From: CBDFLS01 sp965249185
GTDB lineage: Bacteria > Chloroflexota > Dehalococcoidia > Lucifugimonadales > Australimonadaceae
Length of the DNA: 64,000 bases
Direction of reading: 5' to 3'
Assembly (NCBI GenBank): GCA_965249185.1
Contig: CBDFLS010000002.1
Coordinates: forward strand, 1,798,001-1,862,000
Positions within the stretch are counted from its first letter, which is position 1. The number at the start of each line of letters is the position of its first letter. Of the stretch, positions 17,748 through 27,228 are shown piece by piece. The notes below the pieces were generated by a model that did not search any database, was not told the origin of the DNA, and was given only the letters and a program-made list of their open reading frames with translations. Position numbers and translations under genes: made by a program.

Positions 17748-18589
17748 AGCTTGGCGGTTAATAGGAGCTTCTCCTGGGTCGGAAGACGGGTGCGGCCCTG
17801 GAAAACGTCGAACCCCCGGGCCTCTATCTTGTCCAGCAGCCTGCTGTAGAGGCCGTGGAGAACGGCTGGACAGGCGCGGGAGCGGCGCGGAAGCAGCGGT
17901 ATCAGACGCGCCCCCCGGTCGAAGTGCTCCCGGGCCCGGCGAGCCTGGAACCGCATGAGGGCCACAAAGCTCTCGTCGATGATACCACGGTGCAGGGATT
18001 CCTCTGAGTAGCCGAACTCGGCCAGCTCGTCCTGGGGGAGGTAGACCCGCCCGCGCTCGGCGTCCTCCTTGATGTCGCGGAGGATGTTGGTGAGCTGCAT
18101 GGCCAGGCCCAGGTCGATGGCGTACTCCTTGGCCCTGGGGTCCTGATAGCCGAAGACCTCGATGCAGATCAGCCCCACGGTGGAGGCCACCCGGTAGCAG
18201 TAGGTGCGCAGCGCGTCGAAGGTGTCGTACCGCTGCTGGGTCAGGTCCATCTCGACGCCGGCGAGCACGTCCTGGAAGTAGGCTTCGGGTATCTGATGGG
18301 CGGCTGCCGCGTGGGCCAGGGCGGTGAACACGGGTCCCTCCGGCTCGCCGGCGTAGGCGCGGGCCAGGGCCGCCCGGGTGTCGGCCAGCCGCCGCACCTG
18401 CTCCTCAACGGGCGCGGGCTCGTCGGCGATGTCGTCGCAGAGGCGGCAGAAGGCGTAGGTGGCGTAGATGGCGCGCCGCTGACGAGACGGGAGGGTGAGG
18501 AAGGCGAAGAAGAAGTTGCGGGCCGCCCGCCGGGTGACCTGCTGGCAGTGCCGGTACGACTCGCGGAGCTCCAGCGTCAGGCCCGCCAT
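17708..18589 (-). CDS. hpnD: presqualene diphosphate synthase HpnD
   Basis: A 293-residue squalene/phytoene synthase-family enzyme that joins two farnesyl diphosphates into presqualene diphosphate. The Asp-rich motifs are CDDIADE near residue 53 and NILRDIKEDAERGRVYLP near 175. The start at 18589 follows hpnC by 1 bp. Within HpnC/HpnD pairs, HpnD is the member closer to classical phytoene synthases, as here. It works with HpnC and HpnE to make squalene without a eukaryote-type squalene synthase. Confidence 0.92.
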   Translation of the reverse strand: MAGLTLELRESYRHCQQVTRRAARNFFFAFLTLPSRQRRAIYATYAFCRLCDDIADEPAPVEEQVRRLADTRAALARAYAGEPEGPVFTALAHAAAAHQIPEAYFQDVLAGVEMDLTQQRYDTFDALRTYCYRVASTVGLICIEVFGYQDPRAKEYAIDLGLAMQLTNILRDIKEDAERGRVYLPQDELAEFGYSEESLHRGIIDESFVALMRFQARRAREHFDRGARLIPLLPRRSRACPAVLHGLYSRLLDKIEARGFDVFQGRTRLPTQEKLLLTAKLWATSVLPHPRLP

Positions 18590-18590
18590 C

Positions 18591-19478
18591 TCAGGGCCGT
18601 CCCAGCACCGCCATCCTGAGGGCGGTGGAGAAGATGAGCCACACCTTTCGGGAAGCGGCGACGGTGGGCCGGCGGCTGAGCACGTCGTAGTCCTGCCGGC
18701 GGATGGCTTCCAGCACCGACAAGCCGCCTTTGCTGAACAGGGCAACGTCCAGCCGCGCCCGGCCTTTTAGCCGGTCAACGAGGCCCAACCCCTGGCGGAA
18801 GAGCTCCTCCGCCCGGTACACCTCGAAGCGCATCAGCGCTCGGAACGGCCCGTTCGCCAGGCCTTGCTCAAGCTCGGCCTCGCTGTAGCCGAAGCGGTCC
18901 ATGTCCTCCAGCGGGATATAGATGCGCCCCATCTCCCAGTCGCGGCGCACGTCCTGCCAGAAGTTGGCGAGCTGGAGCGCCGTGCACGTGGCGTCCGAGA
19001 GGCGCTGGCGCTCTTCGTCCCGGTGGCCCAGGAGGTAGAGGACCATGTGGCCCACGGGGTTGGCGGAGTGCTCGCAGTAGTGGAGCAGGTCCTGGTAGGT
19101 GGGGTGACGGTGCAGGCGCTGGTCCATCCGGTTCGCCTCGATGAGCTTTCGGAAGGGCGCATCGGGGATATCGAAGCGGCGGACCGTGTCCTGGAGCGCC
19201 ACCATCACGGGATGGGACGGAGCGCCGGTGTAGCAGCGTTCCAGCTCCTGCTCCCAGCCGTCCAGCAGCGTCAGGCGGTCGCCCGCGGCCTCATCGCCGA
19301 GGTCGTCGGTGGAGCGGCAGAAGGCGTAGACGGCGTGGAAGTGGGGCCGGAGCTTCCGGGGCAGGAGCCAGGAGACGACGGTGAAATTCTCGTAGTGAGC
19401 GCGCGCGGTGCGGGCGCAGTGGAGGTATGCCTCGGAGAGAGAGGGTGCCGAAAGGGGGGTCTCGGCGGCGGAAGCCAC
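18591..19478 (-). CDS. hpnC: hydroxysqualene synthase HpnC
   Basis: A 295-residue squalene/phytoene synthase homologue that converts presqualene diphosphate to hydroxysqualene. STDDLGDEAAG and QDVRRDWEMGRIYIP are the two metal-binding motifs, and the HYCEHSANPVGHMVLYL segment is typical of HpnC. The gene is 6 bp downstream of yjbQ and 1 bp upstream of hpnD. Confidence 0.92.
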   Translation of the reverse strand: MASAAETPLSAPSLSEAYLHCARTARAHYENFTVVSWLLPRKLRPHFHAVYAFCRSTDDLGDEAAGDRLTLLDGWEQELERCYTGAPSHPVMVALQDTVRRFDIPDAPFRKLIEANRMDQRLHRHPTYQDLLHYCEHSANPVGHMVLYLLGHRDEERQRLSDATCTALQLANFWQDVRRDWEMGRIYIPLEDMDRFGYSEAELEQGLANGPFRALMRFEVYRAEELFRQGLGLVDRLKGRARLDVALFSKGGLSVLEAIRRQDYDVLSRRPTVAASRKVWLIFSTALRMAVLGRP

Positions 19479-19484
19479 GGGGGT

Positions 19485-19931
19485 TCACTCACCGAGGACG
19501 GTAATCAGTACCTCTCGGGAGCGCGGACGGTCCAGCTCGATCAGAAAGAGGCGTTGCCACTGGCCGAACTGGAGCTCGCCGTCGACCAAAGGAATGGTCT
19601 CGCTGGTGCTCAGGAACAGGTGCTGGCAGTGCGCGTGGCCGTTGGGGCACTCGTCCTCGGTCATGTTGACCGTACGGACGGTGAAATCGTTGTGCCGGTA
19701 ATTGCCGTTGAGAGGGGCCATACGGCACAGGAACTGCTCCATATCCTCGATAAGGAGCGGCTCGTTCTCGTTGATCTTGATGGCGGCGGTGGTATGCAGG
19801 GAGTAGACGCAGACCAGACCGTCCCTGGCGCCGGTCGCGCCCACATGCGCCATAACCCGATCTGTGATATCGATGAACTGAGGAGCCCTGGAGGTCTCGA
19901 TGATAAGTCGAGAGAGCAGTCCTGTCTTCAT
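19485..19931 (-). CDS. yjbQ: YjbQ family (UPF0047) protein
   Basis: A 148-residue YjbQ protein. VYSLHTTAAIKINENEP, the NDFTVRTVNMTEDECPNGHAHCQHLFL segment and the C-terminal LIELDRPRSREVLI are the family hallmarks. E. coli YjbQ has weak thiamine-phosphate synthase activity; the physiological role is not settled. It is 6 bp upstream of hpnC within the hopanoid run, an unusual place, and co-transcription is likely. Whether it has anything to do with hopanoids is unknown. Confidence 0.9.
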   Translation of the reverse strand: MKTGLLSRLIIETSRAPQFIDITDRVMAHVGATGARDGLVCVYSLHTTAAIKINENEPLLIEDMEQFLCRMAPLNGNYRHNDFTVRTVNMTEDECPNGHAHCQHLFLSTSETIPLVDGELQFGQWQRLFLIELDRPRSREVLITVLGE

Positions 19932-20084
19932 AGACTCCCGTCTCCTCCCGGGGCAGCTATAATTGACCCTGGCCCCCGCCGACAGAAACCGAGGGGAACC
20001 CTAGCATAACTAGGCATCCTTTGCAACTCTTTGCAGACATCTTCTTTACACGATTTTGGGAGATTGGGCAACCCTTTTCCCCGC

Positions 20085-22154
20085 TCATTTGGGGGCGTCT
20101 GGCGGGACGCGCTCATCCCCATCCCCTGACGCCCGCGGCGCCACTAGCTGGAGGTATCTGCCCAGGGCCCACAGCGGGAAGTAGTTCCGGTACAGGTGGT
20201 AGTTGATCATGAAGCCTGCGCCCAGCTCCACGCCTTGCCAGGTGGGGTCGCCGGCGCGAAGATAGCGCCGCGGCTGCTCGCCGATGCCGTAGCCGGGGAA
20301 TCCGCATCCCGTGAACTGGGGCTCGTCCCAGGTGCCGTCCTCCCGCTGGGTGGAGACCAGGTAGGCCAACCCGCGCTGGGTGGCGGTATGGTCCGCCTCG
20401 CCGGCCGCCAGCAGGGAGATGAGCGCCCAGGCCGTCTGGGAGGCGGTGCTCTCACCGGAGCCCCGGAGCGAGGGGTCTACGTAGGAAGCGCAGCTCTCGC
20501 CCCAGCCGCCGTCGTCATTCTGGCGGGCCGCCAGCCACTCCACGGCCTGGAGCACAGCGGGCTGGTCCATCTTTTCGCCGATGGCCTGGAGGGCCGGCAG
20601 CACCGAGCCGGTGCCGTAGATGTAGTTGACGCCCCACCGGCCGAACCAACAGCCGTCCGGCTCCTGCTCCCGCCGCATGTAGGCGAGGGCCCGCTCAATG
20701 GGAGGGTAGGCGGCGTCGTGGCCGAGACGGCCGAACATCTCCACCACGTGGGCGGTCACGTCGGCGCTGGGCGGGTCCAGCACCTCGCCGAAATCGCTGA
20801 AGGGGATCTTGGTCACCAGCCGGTCGGTGTTGTCCTTGTCGAAGGCCGCCCACCCGCCGTTGGAGGACTGCATGCCCGCCATCCAAGCCTCGGCCCGCCG
20901 CACTGCGGCCTGCCGCTCCCGGTCCTCCGCGGGGTCGCTGAGCCTGACCGCGTCCAGGATCATGACGATGATGGACGTATCGTCGATGTCGGGGTAGAGG
21001 TCGTTCTCGAACTCGAAGGCCCAGCCGCTGGGCTCCAGGTCCGGGGCCTTCACCGCCCAGTCGCCCTTGACCCTGATCTCCTCCTTGAGGAGCCAGCGCA
21101 CCGTTCGCTGGAGCGCCGGATGGTCCGGCGGGACGCCCGCGTCCAGCAGGCCCAGGGCGGCCAGCGCCGTGTCCCAGACGGGCGAGAGGCAGGCCTGGAC
21201 GCGGAGGGAAGCGCCGTCGTCGCTGGGCTTGCTCCACGCCTCCCGGAAGCCCTGAAGCCCCTTTGCCATGACCGGATGGTCGTTGGCGTAGCCGAGCTGT
21301 CGCAGGGCTATGAGCGCGTAGACCCACGGGGGCTGGATGCCGCCCCAGGAGCCGTCCGCCTCCTGGTGCTCCACGATCCAGCGCTCCGTCTTGCGAAGCG
21401 CCCGCGCCCGGAGCGGCTTCCACGGGAGCCGCTCGTACCATCGGAGCATGCGGTCGGCCAGCCAGAAGAGGCCCTGGGTGCTCAGCCAGCTATGGCTGCG
21501 CCGGGGCAGGCGGTAGTCCGTCTGGTCGCGGGGCGCCGGGAACAGCTCGTCGATGGCCGTCTCGGGAGGGATGGTCTTGCGCGGGTGCTTGGTCAGCAGG
21601 ACCAGCATGGGCGCTATGGTGGCCCGGGCCCAACTGGAGAAGCGGTAGATGTTGAAGGGCGCCCAGGTGGGGAGCAGCATCAGCTCCGGGGGCATCGCCG
21701 GCGTGCCCTTCCACTCCCACTGGCCGAAGAGCGCCAGCCAGATCTTGGTGAAGATGCGCACATTGGGCACGCCACCCTTGCTCAGAATGAAGTCCCGGGC
21801 CGCCCGCATGGACGGCTCGCCGGCGGAGACGCCCATGAGCTTCAGTGCGAAGTAGCACTCCACGGAGGTGCTCAGGTCTCCGGGGGCGCCGTAATACATG
21901 CCCCAGGTGCCGTCGTCCCGCTGCCGGCGCATGATGTCGTTGGCCACCAGCTTCCAGCGCTCCCCTTCGTGGGAGTCCAGGAAGTAGGTGAGCATCAGGT
22001 ACTCCGCCTCCATGGTGGGGTTGGACTCCAGCTCCCCCCACCAGTAGCCATCGGGGTGCTGGGTGGCGAAGAAGTACTCCCGTGTGCGGCCCAGCGCCTC
22101 CGCCACCTGACGGCGGAGCTCGGCGGCTGAGGATGAGGTGCTGGGATTGGTCAT
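20085..22154 (-). CDS. shc: squalene-hopene cyclase
   Basis: A 689-residue membrane-associated cyclase converting squalene to hopene. The acid catalytic motif is YPDIDDTS (DxDD type), and repeated QW motifs such as QEADGSWGG, QSSNGGWAAFD, QNDDGGWGES and QREDGTWDE line the double-barrel fold. The start at 22154 (MTNPST) gives the usual length; the frame is open 19 codons further upstream. It lies between the exporter and yjbQ, surrounded by the remaining hpn genes, all on the same strand. Confidence 0.96.
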   Translation of the reverse strand: MTNPSTSSSAAELRRQVAEALGRTREYFFATQHPDGYWWGELESNPTMEAEYLMLTYFLDSHEGERWKLVANDIMRRQRDDGTWGMYYGAPGDLSTSVECYFALKLMGVSAGEPSMRAARDFILSKGGVPNVRIFTKIWLALFGQWEWKGTPAMPPELMLLPTWAPFNIYRFSSWARATIAPMLVLLTKHPRKTIPPETAIDELFPAPRDQTDYRLPRRSHSWLSTQGLFWLADRMLRWYERLPWKPLRARALRKTERWIVEHQEADGSWGGIQPPWVYALIALRQLGYANDHPVMAKGLQGFREAWSKPSDDGASLRVQACLSPVWDTALAALGLLDAGVPPDHPALQRTVRWLLKEEIRVKGDWAVKAPDLEPSGWAFEFENDLYPDIDDTSIIVMILDAVRLSDPAEDRERQAAVRRAEAWMAGMQSSNGGWAAFDKDNTDRLVTKIPFSDFGEVLDPPSADVTAHVVEMFGRLGHDAAYPPIERALAYMRREQEPDGCWFGRWGVNYIYGTGSVLPALQAIGEKMDQPAVLQAVEWLAARQNDDGGWGESCASYVDPSLRGSGESTASQTAWALISLLAAGEADHTATQRGLAYLVSTQREDGTWDEPQFTGCGFPGYGIGEQPRRYLRAGDPTWQGVELGAGFMINYHLYRNYFPLWALGRYLQLVAPRASGDGDERVPPDAPK

Positions 22155-22247
22155 CGGTTGCTCGCCGCCGCGCCTACTGCCGGGGACCCGTGACGACACC
22201 CGGGATAGCAAAGGCGCAGTAGTTGATGTCGCCGAACCCTATGTGCA

Positions 22248-24941
22248 TTACTCAGACCCTCCCGTTTCTTCGACTAGGGCTTGGGTCTGCGCCCGCTCAG
22301 CTCCGGGCACCCTTGTGTTCGGCGTCACCAGGAGCAGCAGGGAGGGCAACACCAGGAGCGAGCTCGCCGCCGCCAGGAATATCATGGTGGCCGTCAGGAT
22401 GCCATAGGAGGAGAAGAGGGGCATGGGGGCAAAGCCCATTACGGCGAACCCGACGATGCTGGTAGCTGCCGAGGCCATCAGCGCGATGCCGGTCCCCCGG
22501 GCGGCCTGGCGGAGCGCCTCGACCTTATCGGCGGCCCTGGTCAGCTCCTCGCGGAAGCGCTGGGTCATATGAATGGCATAGTCGATCCCAACTCCTATGG
22601 AGACCGCCGCGATGGTAGCGGTGACGAAGTTGAGCCCGAAGTCGAAGGCGTACATAAAGGCGTAGAGCCAGGCCACGACCAGGCCGATGGGGATGATGGT
22701 GACCACGCCGAACCGGATGGAGCGCATGGCGGCCATGGCGACCAGGAGGCAGGCGATGACAGCGATGGGCAAGGCCCGCTGCAAGCCGCTGGTGGTGGCG
22801 TCCAGCGCGGCTTGGCGGGTGTAGGGCGAGCCCGTTAGTCCGGCGCGGGAGATGGCTGGCTCGGCCTCGAGCAGCCGGATGTCCTCGGCGAGCGCATCGC
22901 GGGACTTGATGACGTTGGTCTGCTCCCGTGTGCCGGGGATGCCGAACACGATGGTCGTGGCGTCCGGCCGGGCGCCCGTGGGGTCGTGGAAGAGGGTCTC
23001 GCTCACCTCCAGGTGGTCGTAGATATTTCGGCTGGGGCTCAGCGGCACGCCGTTCACCACCATGTAGTCGTAAATGGCCTGGAGTTGCTCCTTGGAATCG
23101 GGCCTGCGGTAGACCTTTTCGCGGTAGGTCGTCTGGCGAAGGCCATCGCCGAGGGTGATGGGGACACCCGACGCCTCTTCTATCTGGGCCCGGGCGTAGT
23201 CCGAGCGCATGACCTGCTCCAAAACAACGAAGATTGGCCGCGCCTGGAGAGTAGCCTGGCCCTGGTTGGTCTTGGCCACCGTGGGATTGTCCGCCGCCTG
23301 GGTCAGGAATCGGTCGATGGCGGCTAGGGCGGCCGGTTCCGCCAGGTCGCCCTCGATATAGATAATGGCGGACTCGCCGCCCGCATCGCCCACGTGGTCC
23401 TCGATCTTGTCCAGACCGACCACGAAGTCGGAGTCGCTCTTGAAGAAGTCCTTGACGTCGAAGCTCCCCTCCAATTGGAAGGCGTAATAGCCCGCGAAGG
23501 CGGTCACCACCGCCGCCAGGGGGAGCACGATGAACCGTGCGCGAGCGAGGGCCACCACGAGATCGGCTGCCCGGGAGGGCTGGGACTCTGCGCCACGCAC
23601 CAGGGGAGGGGACTCGGGGGTGGCGGGGCTAGGCGCCGTCTTCTCCCGCCCGGCCTCCCAGCGCATGAGCGCCACGGGGACGGTGAGGCCGAGGATGACA
23701 AAGGCCGCGAGAATGGCGAAGCCCGCTCCGATACCGAACCCGATGACCGTCTCGATGTCCGCCGAGACGTTGGAGAGGAAGGCGATGGCGTCCGTCACCA
23801 TGGCCAGGAACAGGGCGGCCAGGACCCCGGCCATGCCTAGGCGAAGGGCGCGCCGGGCGTTCACGCCGAGCTTCCGCTCCTCACGGTAGCGGCTCACGGC
23901 ATGGATGACGAAGTCGGCGCCCAGGGAGATCATGGCGATGGGCACGATGAAGTCGAGGGTCGTGGAGGAGTTGAGGCCCGCCAGATTGGAGAGGCCTTTG
24001 AGCCAGATGATCATGAATACCAGCCCAAGGCCCGTGAGGAGCACCACCCGGGCCGAGCGCATGCTGATGCCCACCACGACCAGCACCATGAAGAAGGTGG
24101 CAATGATGAAGGGGACGGCGGTGTTAATCTCGTCCGCTATCTCCAGGCCGGCGTCGATGGCGACACCCCAGAGCTGGTAGCTCTCCTCGTTTCCCCGGAG
24201 CATGGTCTGGACCTTTCGATTGAACTCCTCTTTGCCTTCGGTGACATCGTCGCCCGTGATGCCGATGCTGCCGCTGCCACCGCCGAGCCTCTCGTTGTCG
24301 GCCGCGACAGGGAAAAGGAGGGCAGGGGAGGTCCAGTAGTCGATCTCCTGGCCCCACAGCGACCTGCGCTCCACCGCCTTGAGCGTGAACGACAGCGCGT
24401 CCTCAAATCCCTCAGTCGCGGGGTTGCTGAGCACCTGATGGACGGCGAGCTTCACCTCCTCATCGGTGGCCCGCTCAAGAGTTGTGTTCAGCCTGGGGTC
24501 CCTGGCCAGCACCTCCTGAACGGCGTCGGCCAGGGTGTAGATGCCGAAGATGGGCTGCTGGCGGTCGGTGTCGAAACCGTTGTACAGGTAGGACCGTTCC
24601 TCCAGATTTGGGGAATTAAGGGTGCCCTCGCGGTCGGCCTCCTTCAACGCCACGGTGTTCTGGTAGAGCTCCCACATGGGCGCTTGCGTCAGGAAGTCTC
24701 CGCTTCGCGCCTCGGCCACGAAGAAGGTGCCGTGGATGCGCGCGGGCAGTTTCGCGTCCACCAGGTCCTGCAGGTCGTAGACGACGCCTCCTGGGTTGTC
24801 CGAGGCTGCCTCGTCGGGGGCCATGGTGAACATGGGTATGGCGAGCAGGAGTGTGAGGACCACGATGGACAGGAGAAACCAGCCAGACCTTCGCTCCAGA
24901 AAACTGCCCACGTTCAGTGAAAGCGTCCCCGTATCGCGCAT
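22248..24941 (-). CDS. hpnN: RND/MMPL-family exporter, HpnN-like
   Basis: An 897-residue polytopic protein of the RND superfamily. It has one N-terminal membrane segment, a large external domain, a block of five or six helices, then a second half with the same order. Each half carries an MMPL motif: LGADFVIHAVSRYREE in the first and GVGIDYAIHMTQRFREE in the second. In hopanoid clusters this family moves hopanoids to the outer parts of the envelope. The identification as HpnN comes from position next to shc and hpnA; the sequence alone says MMPL transporter. Confidence 0.8.
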   Translation of the reverse strand: MRDTGTLSLNVGSFLERRSGWFLLSIVVLTLLLAIPMFTMAPDEAASDNPGGVVYDLQDLVDAKLPARIHGTFFVAEARSGDFLTQAPMWELYQNTVALKEADREGTLNSPNLEERSYLYNGFDTDRQQPIFGIYTLADAVQEVLARDPRLNTTLERATDEEVKLAVHQVLSNPATEGFEDALSFTLKAVERRSLWGQEIDYWTSPALLFPVAADNERLGGGSGSIGITGDDVTEGKEEFNRKVQTMLRGNEESYQLWGVAIDAGLEIADEINTAVPFIIATFFMVLVVVGISMRSARVVLLTGLGLVFMIIWLKGLSNLAGLNSSTTLDFIVPIAMISLGADFVIHAVSRYREERKLGVNARRALRLGMAGVLAALFLAMVTDAIAFLSNVSADIETVIGFGIGAGFAILAAFVILGLTVPVALMRWEAGREKTAPSPATPESPPLVRGAESQPSRAADLVVALARARFIVLPLAAVVTAFAGYYAFQLEGSFDVKDFFKSDSDFVVGLDKIEDHVGDAGGESAIIYIEGDLAEPAALAAIDRFLTQAADNPTVAKTNQGQATLQARPIFVVLEQVMRSDYARAQIEEASGVPITLGDGLRQTTYREKVYRRPDSKEQLQAIYDYMVVNGVPLSPSRNIYDHLEVSETLFHDPTGARPDATTIVFGIPGTREQTNVIKSRDALAEDIRLLEAEPAISRAGLTGSPYTRQAALDATTSGLQRALPIAVIACLLVAMAAMRSIRFGVVTIIPIGLVVAWLYAFMYAFDFGLNFVTATIAAVSIGVGIDYAIHMTQRFREELTRAADKVEALRQAARGTGIALMASAATSIVGFAVMGFAPMPLFSSYGILTATMIFLAAASSLLVLPSLLLLVTPNTRVPGAERAQTQALVEETGGSE

Positions 24942-24963
24942 GGCTATCTCCTTATGTTTTTCC

Positions 24964-25983
24964 TTACACGCGGGCCGGATGGCGGCTTGGTGCGACGTAG
25001 CCTTCGGCGCTGAACCATTCGATGGCCCGGCGCAGCGCGTCGCGCACCGGACGCTGGGGAAGCCCCAGCTCGCGCACGGCCTTGGAGCAGTCTACCCACG
25101 TGGGCTTTCTGGCGTGCTGGGTTCCCTCCAGGGGTATCCGGGGCTGTCTTCTGAGCAGCGTGCCCTCCACAAACTGGTCGAGATAGGCGGCTGCCAGCGC
25201 CAGGGCCATGGGCACGCGGCGGCGGGGCGCCGGGAGCCCGGTGAGCCCGGCCAGCATCCGCAGCATCTCCTCGAGGGTTACGTTGCCCTCCTGGTTGCCC
25301 AGCAGGTACCGCTGGCCGACGGCGCCGCGCTCCAGCGCCAACACGTGCCCCTCGGCCACGTCGGCCACGTCCACCAGGTTGAGGCCGGTGTTCACGTAGG
25401 CGGGGATGGCGCCGCGCAAAAAATCGACGATCACCCGGCCCGTGGGCGTCGGCTTCACATCGCCGGGGCCCACGGCCACCGTGGGGTTCACCACCACCAG
25501 GGGTGCGCCCTGGTCCGCCAGCCGCCGGGCCTCCATCTCCGCCTGGAACTTTGAGCGCCGGTAGTGGCCGGCCAGGTCCCCGGGCTCTGCGTCCTCCGTC
25601 TCGTCGGCCAGCGTCCCGCCGCCGCTGTGCTTGATGGTGCCCACGGTGCTGGTGTGGACGATACGCTCCACGCCGGCCTGGCAGGCCTCCTCCAGCACGT
25701 TCCGCGTGCCCTGGACGTTGACCTGGTACATGAGGGCGGGCCTGGGCGCCCAGAAGGTGTAGAGGCCCGCCACGTGGACCACGGCGTCGCACCCCCGGAG
25801 CGCCGCCGCCACCGACGGCCGGTCCCGGATATCGCCGAAGGCGGCGTCCAGCTCCGGGTGTCTCCACGACAGCTCCTGGCCGGGGCGGAGCAGCGCCTGG
25901 ACCTGGTATCCCCGCTCCAGGAGCGCGCGGGCAACGTGGCCGCCGATGAACCCCGTGGCGCCCGTGACGAGCACCCGGTTCAC
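24964..25983 (-). CDS. hpnA: hopanoid-associated sugar epimerase/dehydratase HpnA
   Basis: A 339-residue extended SDR. VLVTGATGFIGGHVA binds NAD(P), HVAGLYTFWAP is typical of the HpnA group, STVGTIKH carries the active-site Ser, and YRRSK is the YxxxK. It starts at a GTG whose first bases overlap the stop of hpnG (GTGA); a frame running far upstream lies inside hpnG and was rejected. HpnA occurs in most hopanoid clusters; its exact reaction is not established. Confidence 0.9.
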   Translation of the reverse strand: MNRVLVTGATGFIGGHVARALLERGYQVQALLRPGQELSWRHPELDAAFGDIRDRPSVAAALRGCDAVVHVAGLYTFWAPRPALMYQVNVQGTRNVLEEACQAGVERIVHTSTVGTIKHSGGGTLADETEDAEPGDLAGHYRRSKFQAEMEARRLADQGAPLVVVNPTVAVGPGDVKPTPTGRVIVDFLRGAIPAYVNTGLNLVDVADVAEGHVLALERGAVGQRYLLGNQEGNVTLEEMLRMLAGLTGLPAPRRRVPMALALAAAYLDQFVEGTLLRRQPRIPLEGTQHARKPTWVDCSKAVRELGLPQRPVRDALRRAIEWFSAEGYVAPSRHPARV

Positions 25984-26678
25984 GACGGCGCGCCGTCGTA
26001 CCGGCGGGCCATCTCCGGCGCCAGGGAGCGCACCGTCCGCCGCAGCGTCCGCTGGGCCCGCCGCGAGCGGAGCGCCAGGGGCACCAGCCGAAGCCCGTGG
26101 CTCCAGTAGGAGAAGACGTAGCGCAGGGTGTGCTTCATCACGTTCCGGCCCTGGTCCTCCACGATTCTGGCCCCCAGCTTCGGGAGCGTGTAGTCCGCAC
26201 CGTCCAGGACCGCTCGGAGCGCGAGGAAGGGCGTCTGATGGGCGGCGGCCACCTGGGCCAGCCAATAGCCCTCCATGTCCACCACCGCGGCGCCGGTGTC
26301 GAGACCGGCCCTCCGTTTCTGGTCGGGCGTCGAGAGCAGTCCGGGCGACGTGAGGAGGTCGCCGTAGTGATAGGGGAGCCGCATCCGGTCCATCCGGTCG
26401 ATGGCCCACTCCAGGAGTCCGGTGTCCGCGGGCAGCGGTGGTGGCGCGTCGGCTTCGTATGCGAGAAAAGAGCCGCAGACCACCAGCGCGCCGGTGCGCG
26501 CCTGGGGTGTCAGCGCGCCGGCGAAGCCGAGGGAGAGCACGCACCGCACCCCGCCGGCTTCCAGCAGACGCTCCAGGGCGGGCCCGCCCGCCCGCCCCAG
26601 TCCCGTCGTCGCCACCCGGAGGACGCCCTGGCGACCAGGTTGCAGCCCGCCGAGCTCGCGCGGAGTGGGCGCCACCAC
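25980..26678 (-). CDS. hpnG: HpnG, adenosylhopane nucleosidase
   Basis: A nucleoside-phosphorylase-fold protein of about 232 residues that removes adenine from adenosylhopane. VLSLGFAGALTP and VVDMEGYWLAQVAA match the family's substrate pocket; the Asp/Glu pair is in VDMEG. The start is uncertain: two adjacent GTG codons at 26678 are the only plausible starts in frame, and they fall where the first beta-strand (ALLVVAP) is already under way. The N-terminus may therefore begin further upstream at a rare codon. It overlaps hpnA by four bases. Confidence 0.88.
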   Translation of the reverse strand: MVAPTPRELGGLQPGRQGVLRVATTGLGRAGGPALERLLEAGGVRCVLSLGFAGALTPQARTGALVVCGSFLAYEADAPPPLPADTGLLEWAIDRMDRMRLPYHYGDLLTSPGLLSTPDQKRRAGLDTGAAVVDMEGYWLAQVAAAHQTPFLALRAVLDGADYTLPKLGARIVEDQGRNVMKHTLRYVFSYWSHGLRLVPLALRSRRAQRTLRRTVRSLAPEMARRYDGAPS

Positions 26679-26827
26679 CAGAAGGGCGGCCGCTCCGGGG
26701 GTGGAGGGTGCGCGTTCCGCGCCCGGGCCAGTGCTGGTGCTAGTGATAGCGCACCTCTCCTCCGTTTTGGAGCGTCCCGCCCGCCGCTTCCGCCGGGGGC
26801 CCTGGCGTCAAGGGCCGGTGCGTGCGG

Positions 26828-27190
26828 TTACGAAGAGCCGGCCGGCGTTTCTCCATCTTCCGCCCGCCGCCGTGCCCGCTCCTTTTCTCTGCGCTTGATC
26901 CAGGCGTCGTACGACTTGCCGGCGGCGGTGTCCTTGCCGGTGAACCGGATATTCCGGATATCGGCGTACGGGATGGCGAAGGGGCCGTTGCCACGGTCGT
27001 CGAACATCTGGACGAAGGGCTCGGGGACCTCGGCGTTGCGATTGAACAGGTAGCCCGCCACCTCGGAGCCATCGGCCTTGACCAGGGTGACGTTTCCCCG
27101 GTAGTCGAAGGCGAAATCGATGACCTGGGCGAGGGTCAGCTCGCCGTCAAGCTCGGGGACCCAGCCTTGCAGACGCTTCTCTTCGGCCAT
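26828..27190 (-). CDS. small unknown protein of the hopanoid cluster
   Basis: A 120-residue soluble protein I cannot name. It begins MAEEKRLQGWVPELDG and has a compact middle with beta-strand character (GNVTLVKADGSEVAGYLFNR, FAIPYADIRNIRFTG). It ends in a highly charged, helical KRREKERARRRAED tail. It has no membrane segment or cysteine. It lies 38 bp downstream of hpnH and about 150 bp upstream of hpnG, all on one strand, so a role connected with hopanoid side-chain chemistry is a fair guess. A longer upstream frame is not used because 27190 gives the clear start. Confidence 0.6.
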   Translation of the reverse strand: MAEEKRLQGWVPELDGELTLAQVIDFAFDYRGNVTLVKADGSEVAGYLFNRNAEVPEPFVQMFDDRGNGPFAIPYADIRNIRFTGKDTAAGKSYDAWIKRREKERARRRAEDGETPAGSS

Positions 27191-27228
27191 GGTGCTGCTA
27201 GCGGTCGGGCATGGACTTGCCGGGGCGC

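Noticed and set aside
25984..26544. Upstream extension of the hpnA frame to 526 residues
   Set aside because: It is hpnG read in another frame.
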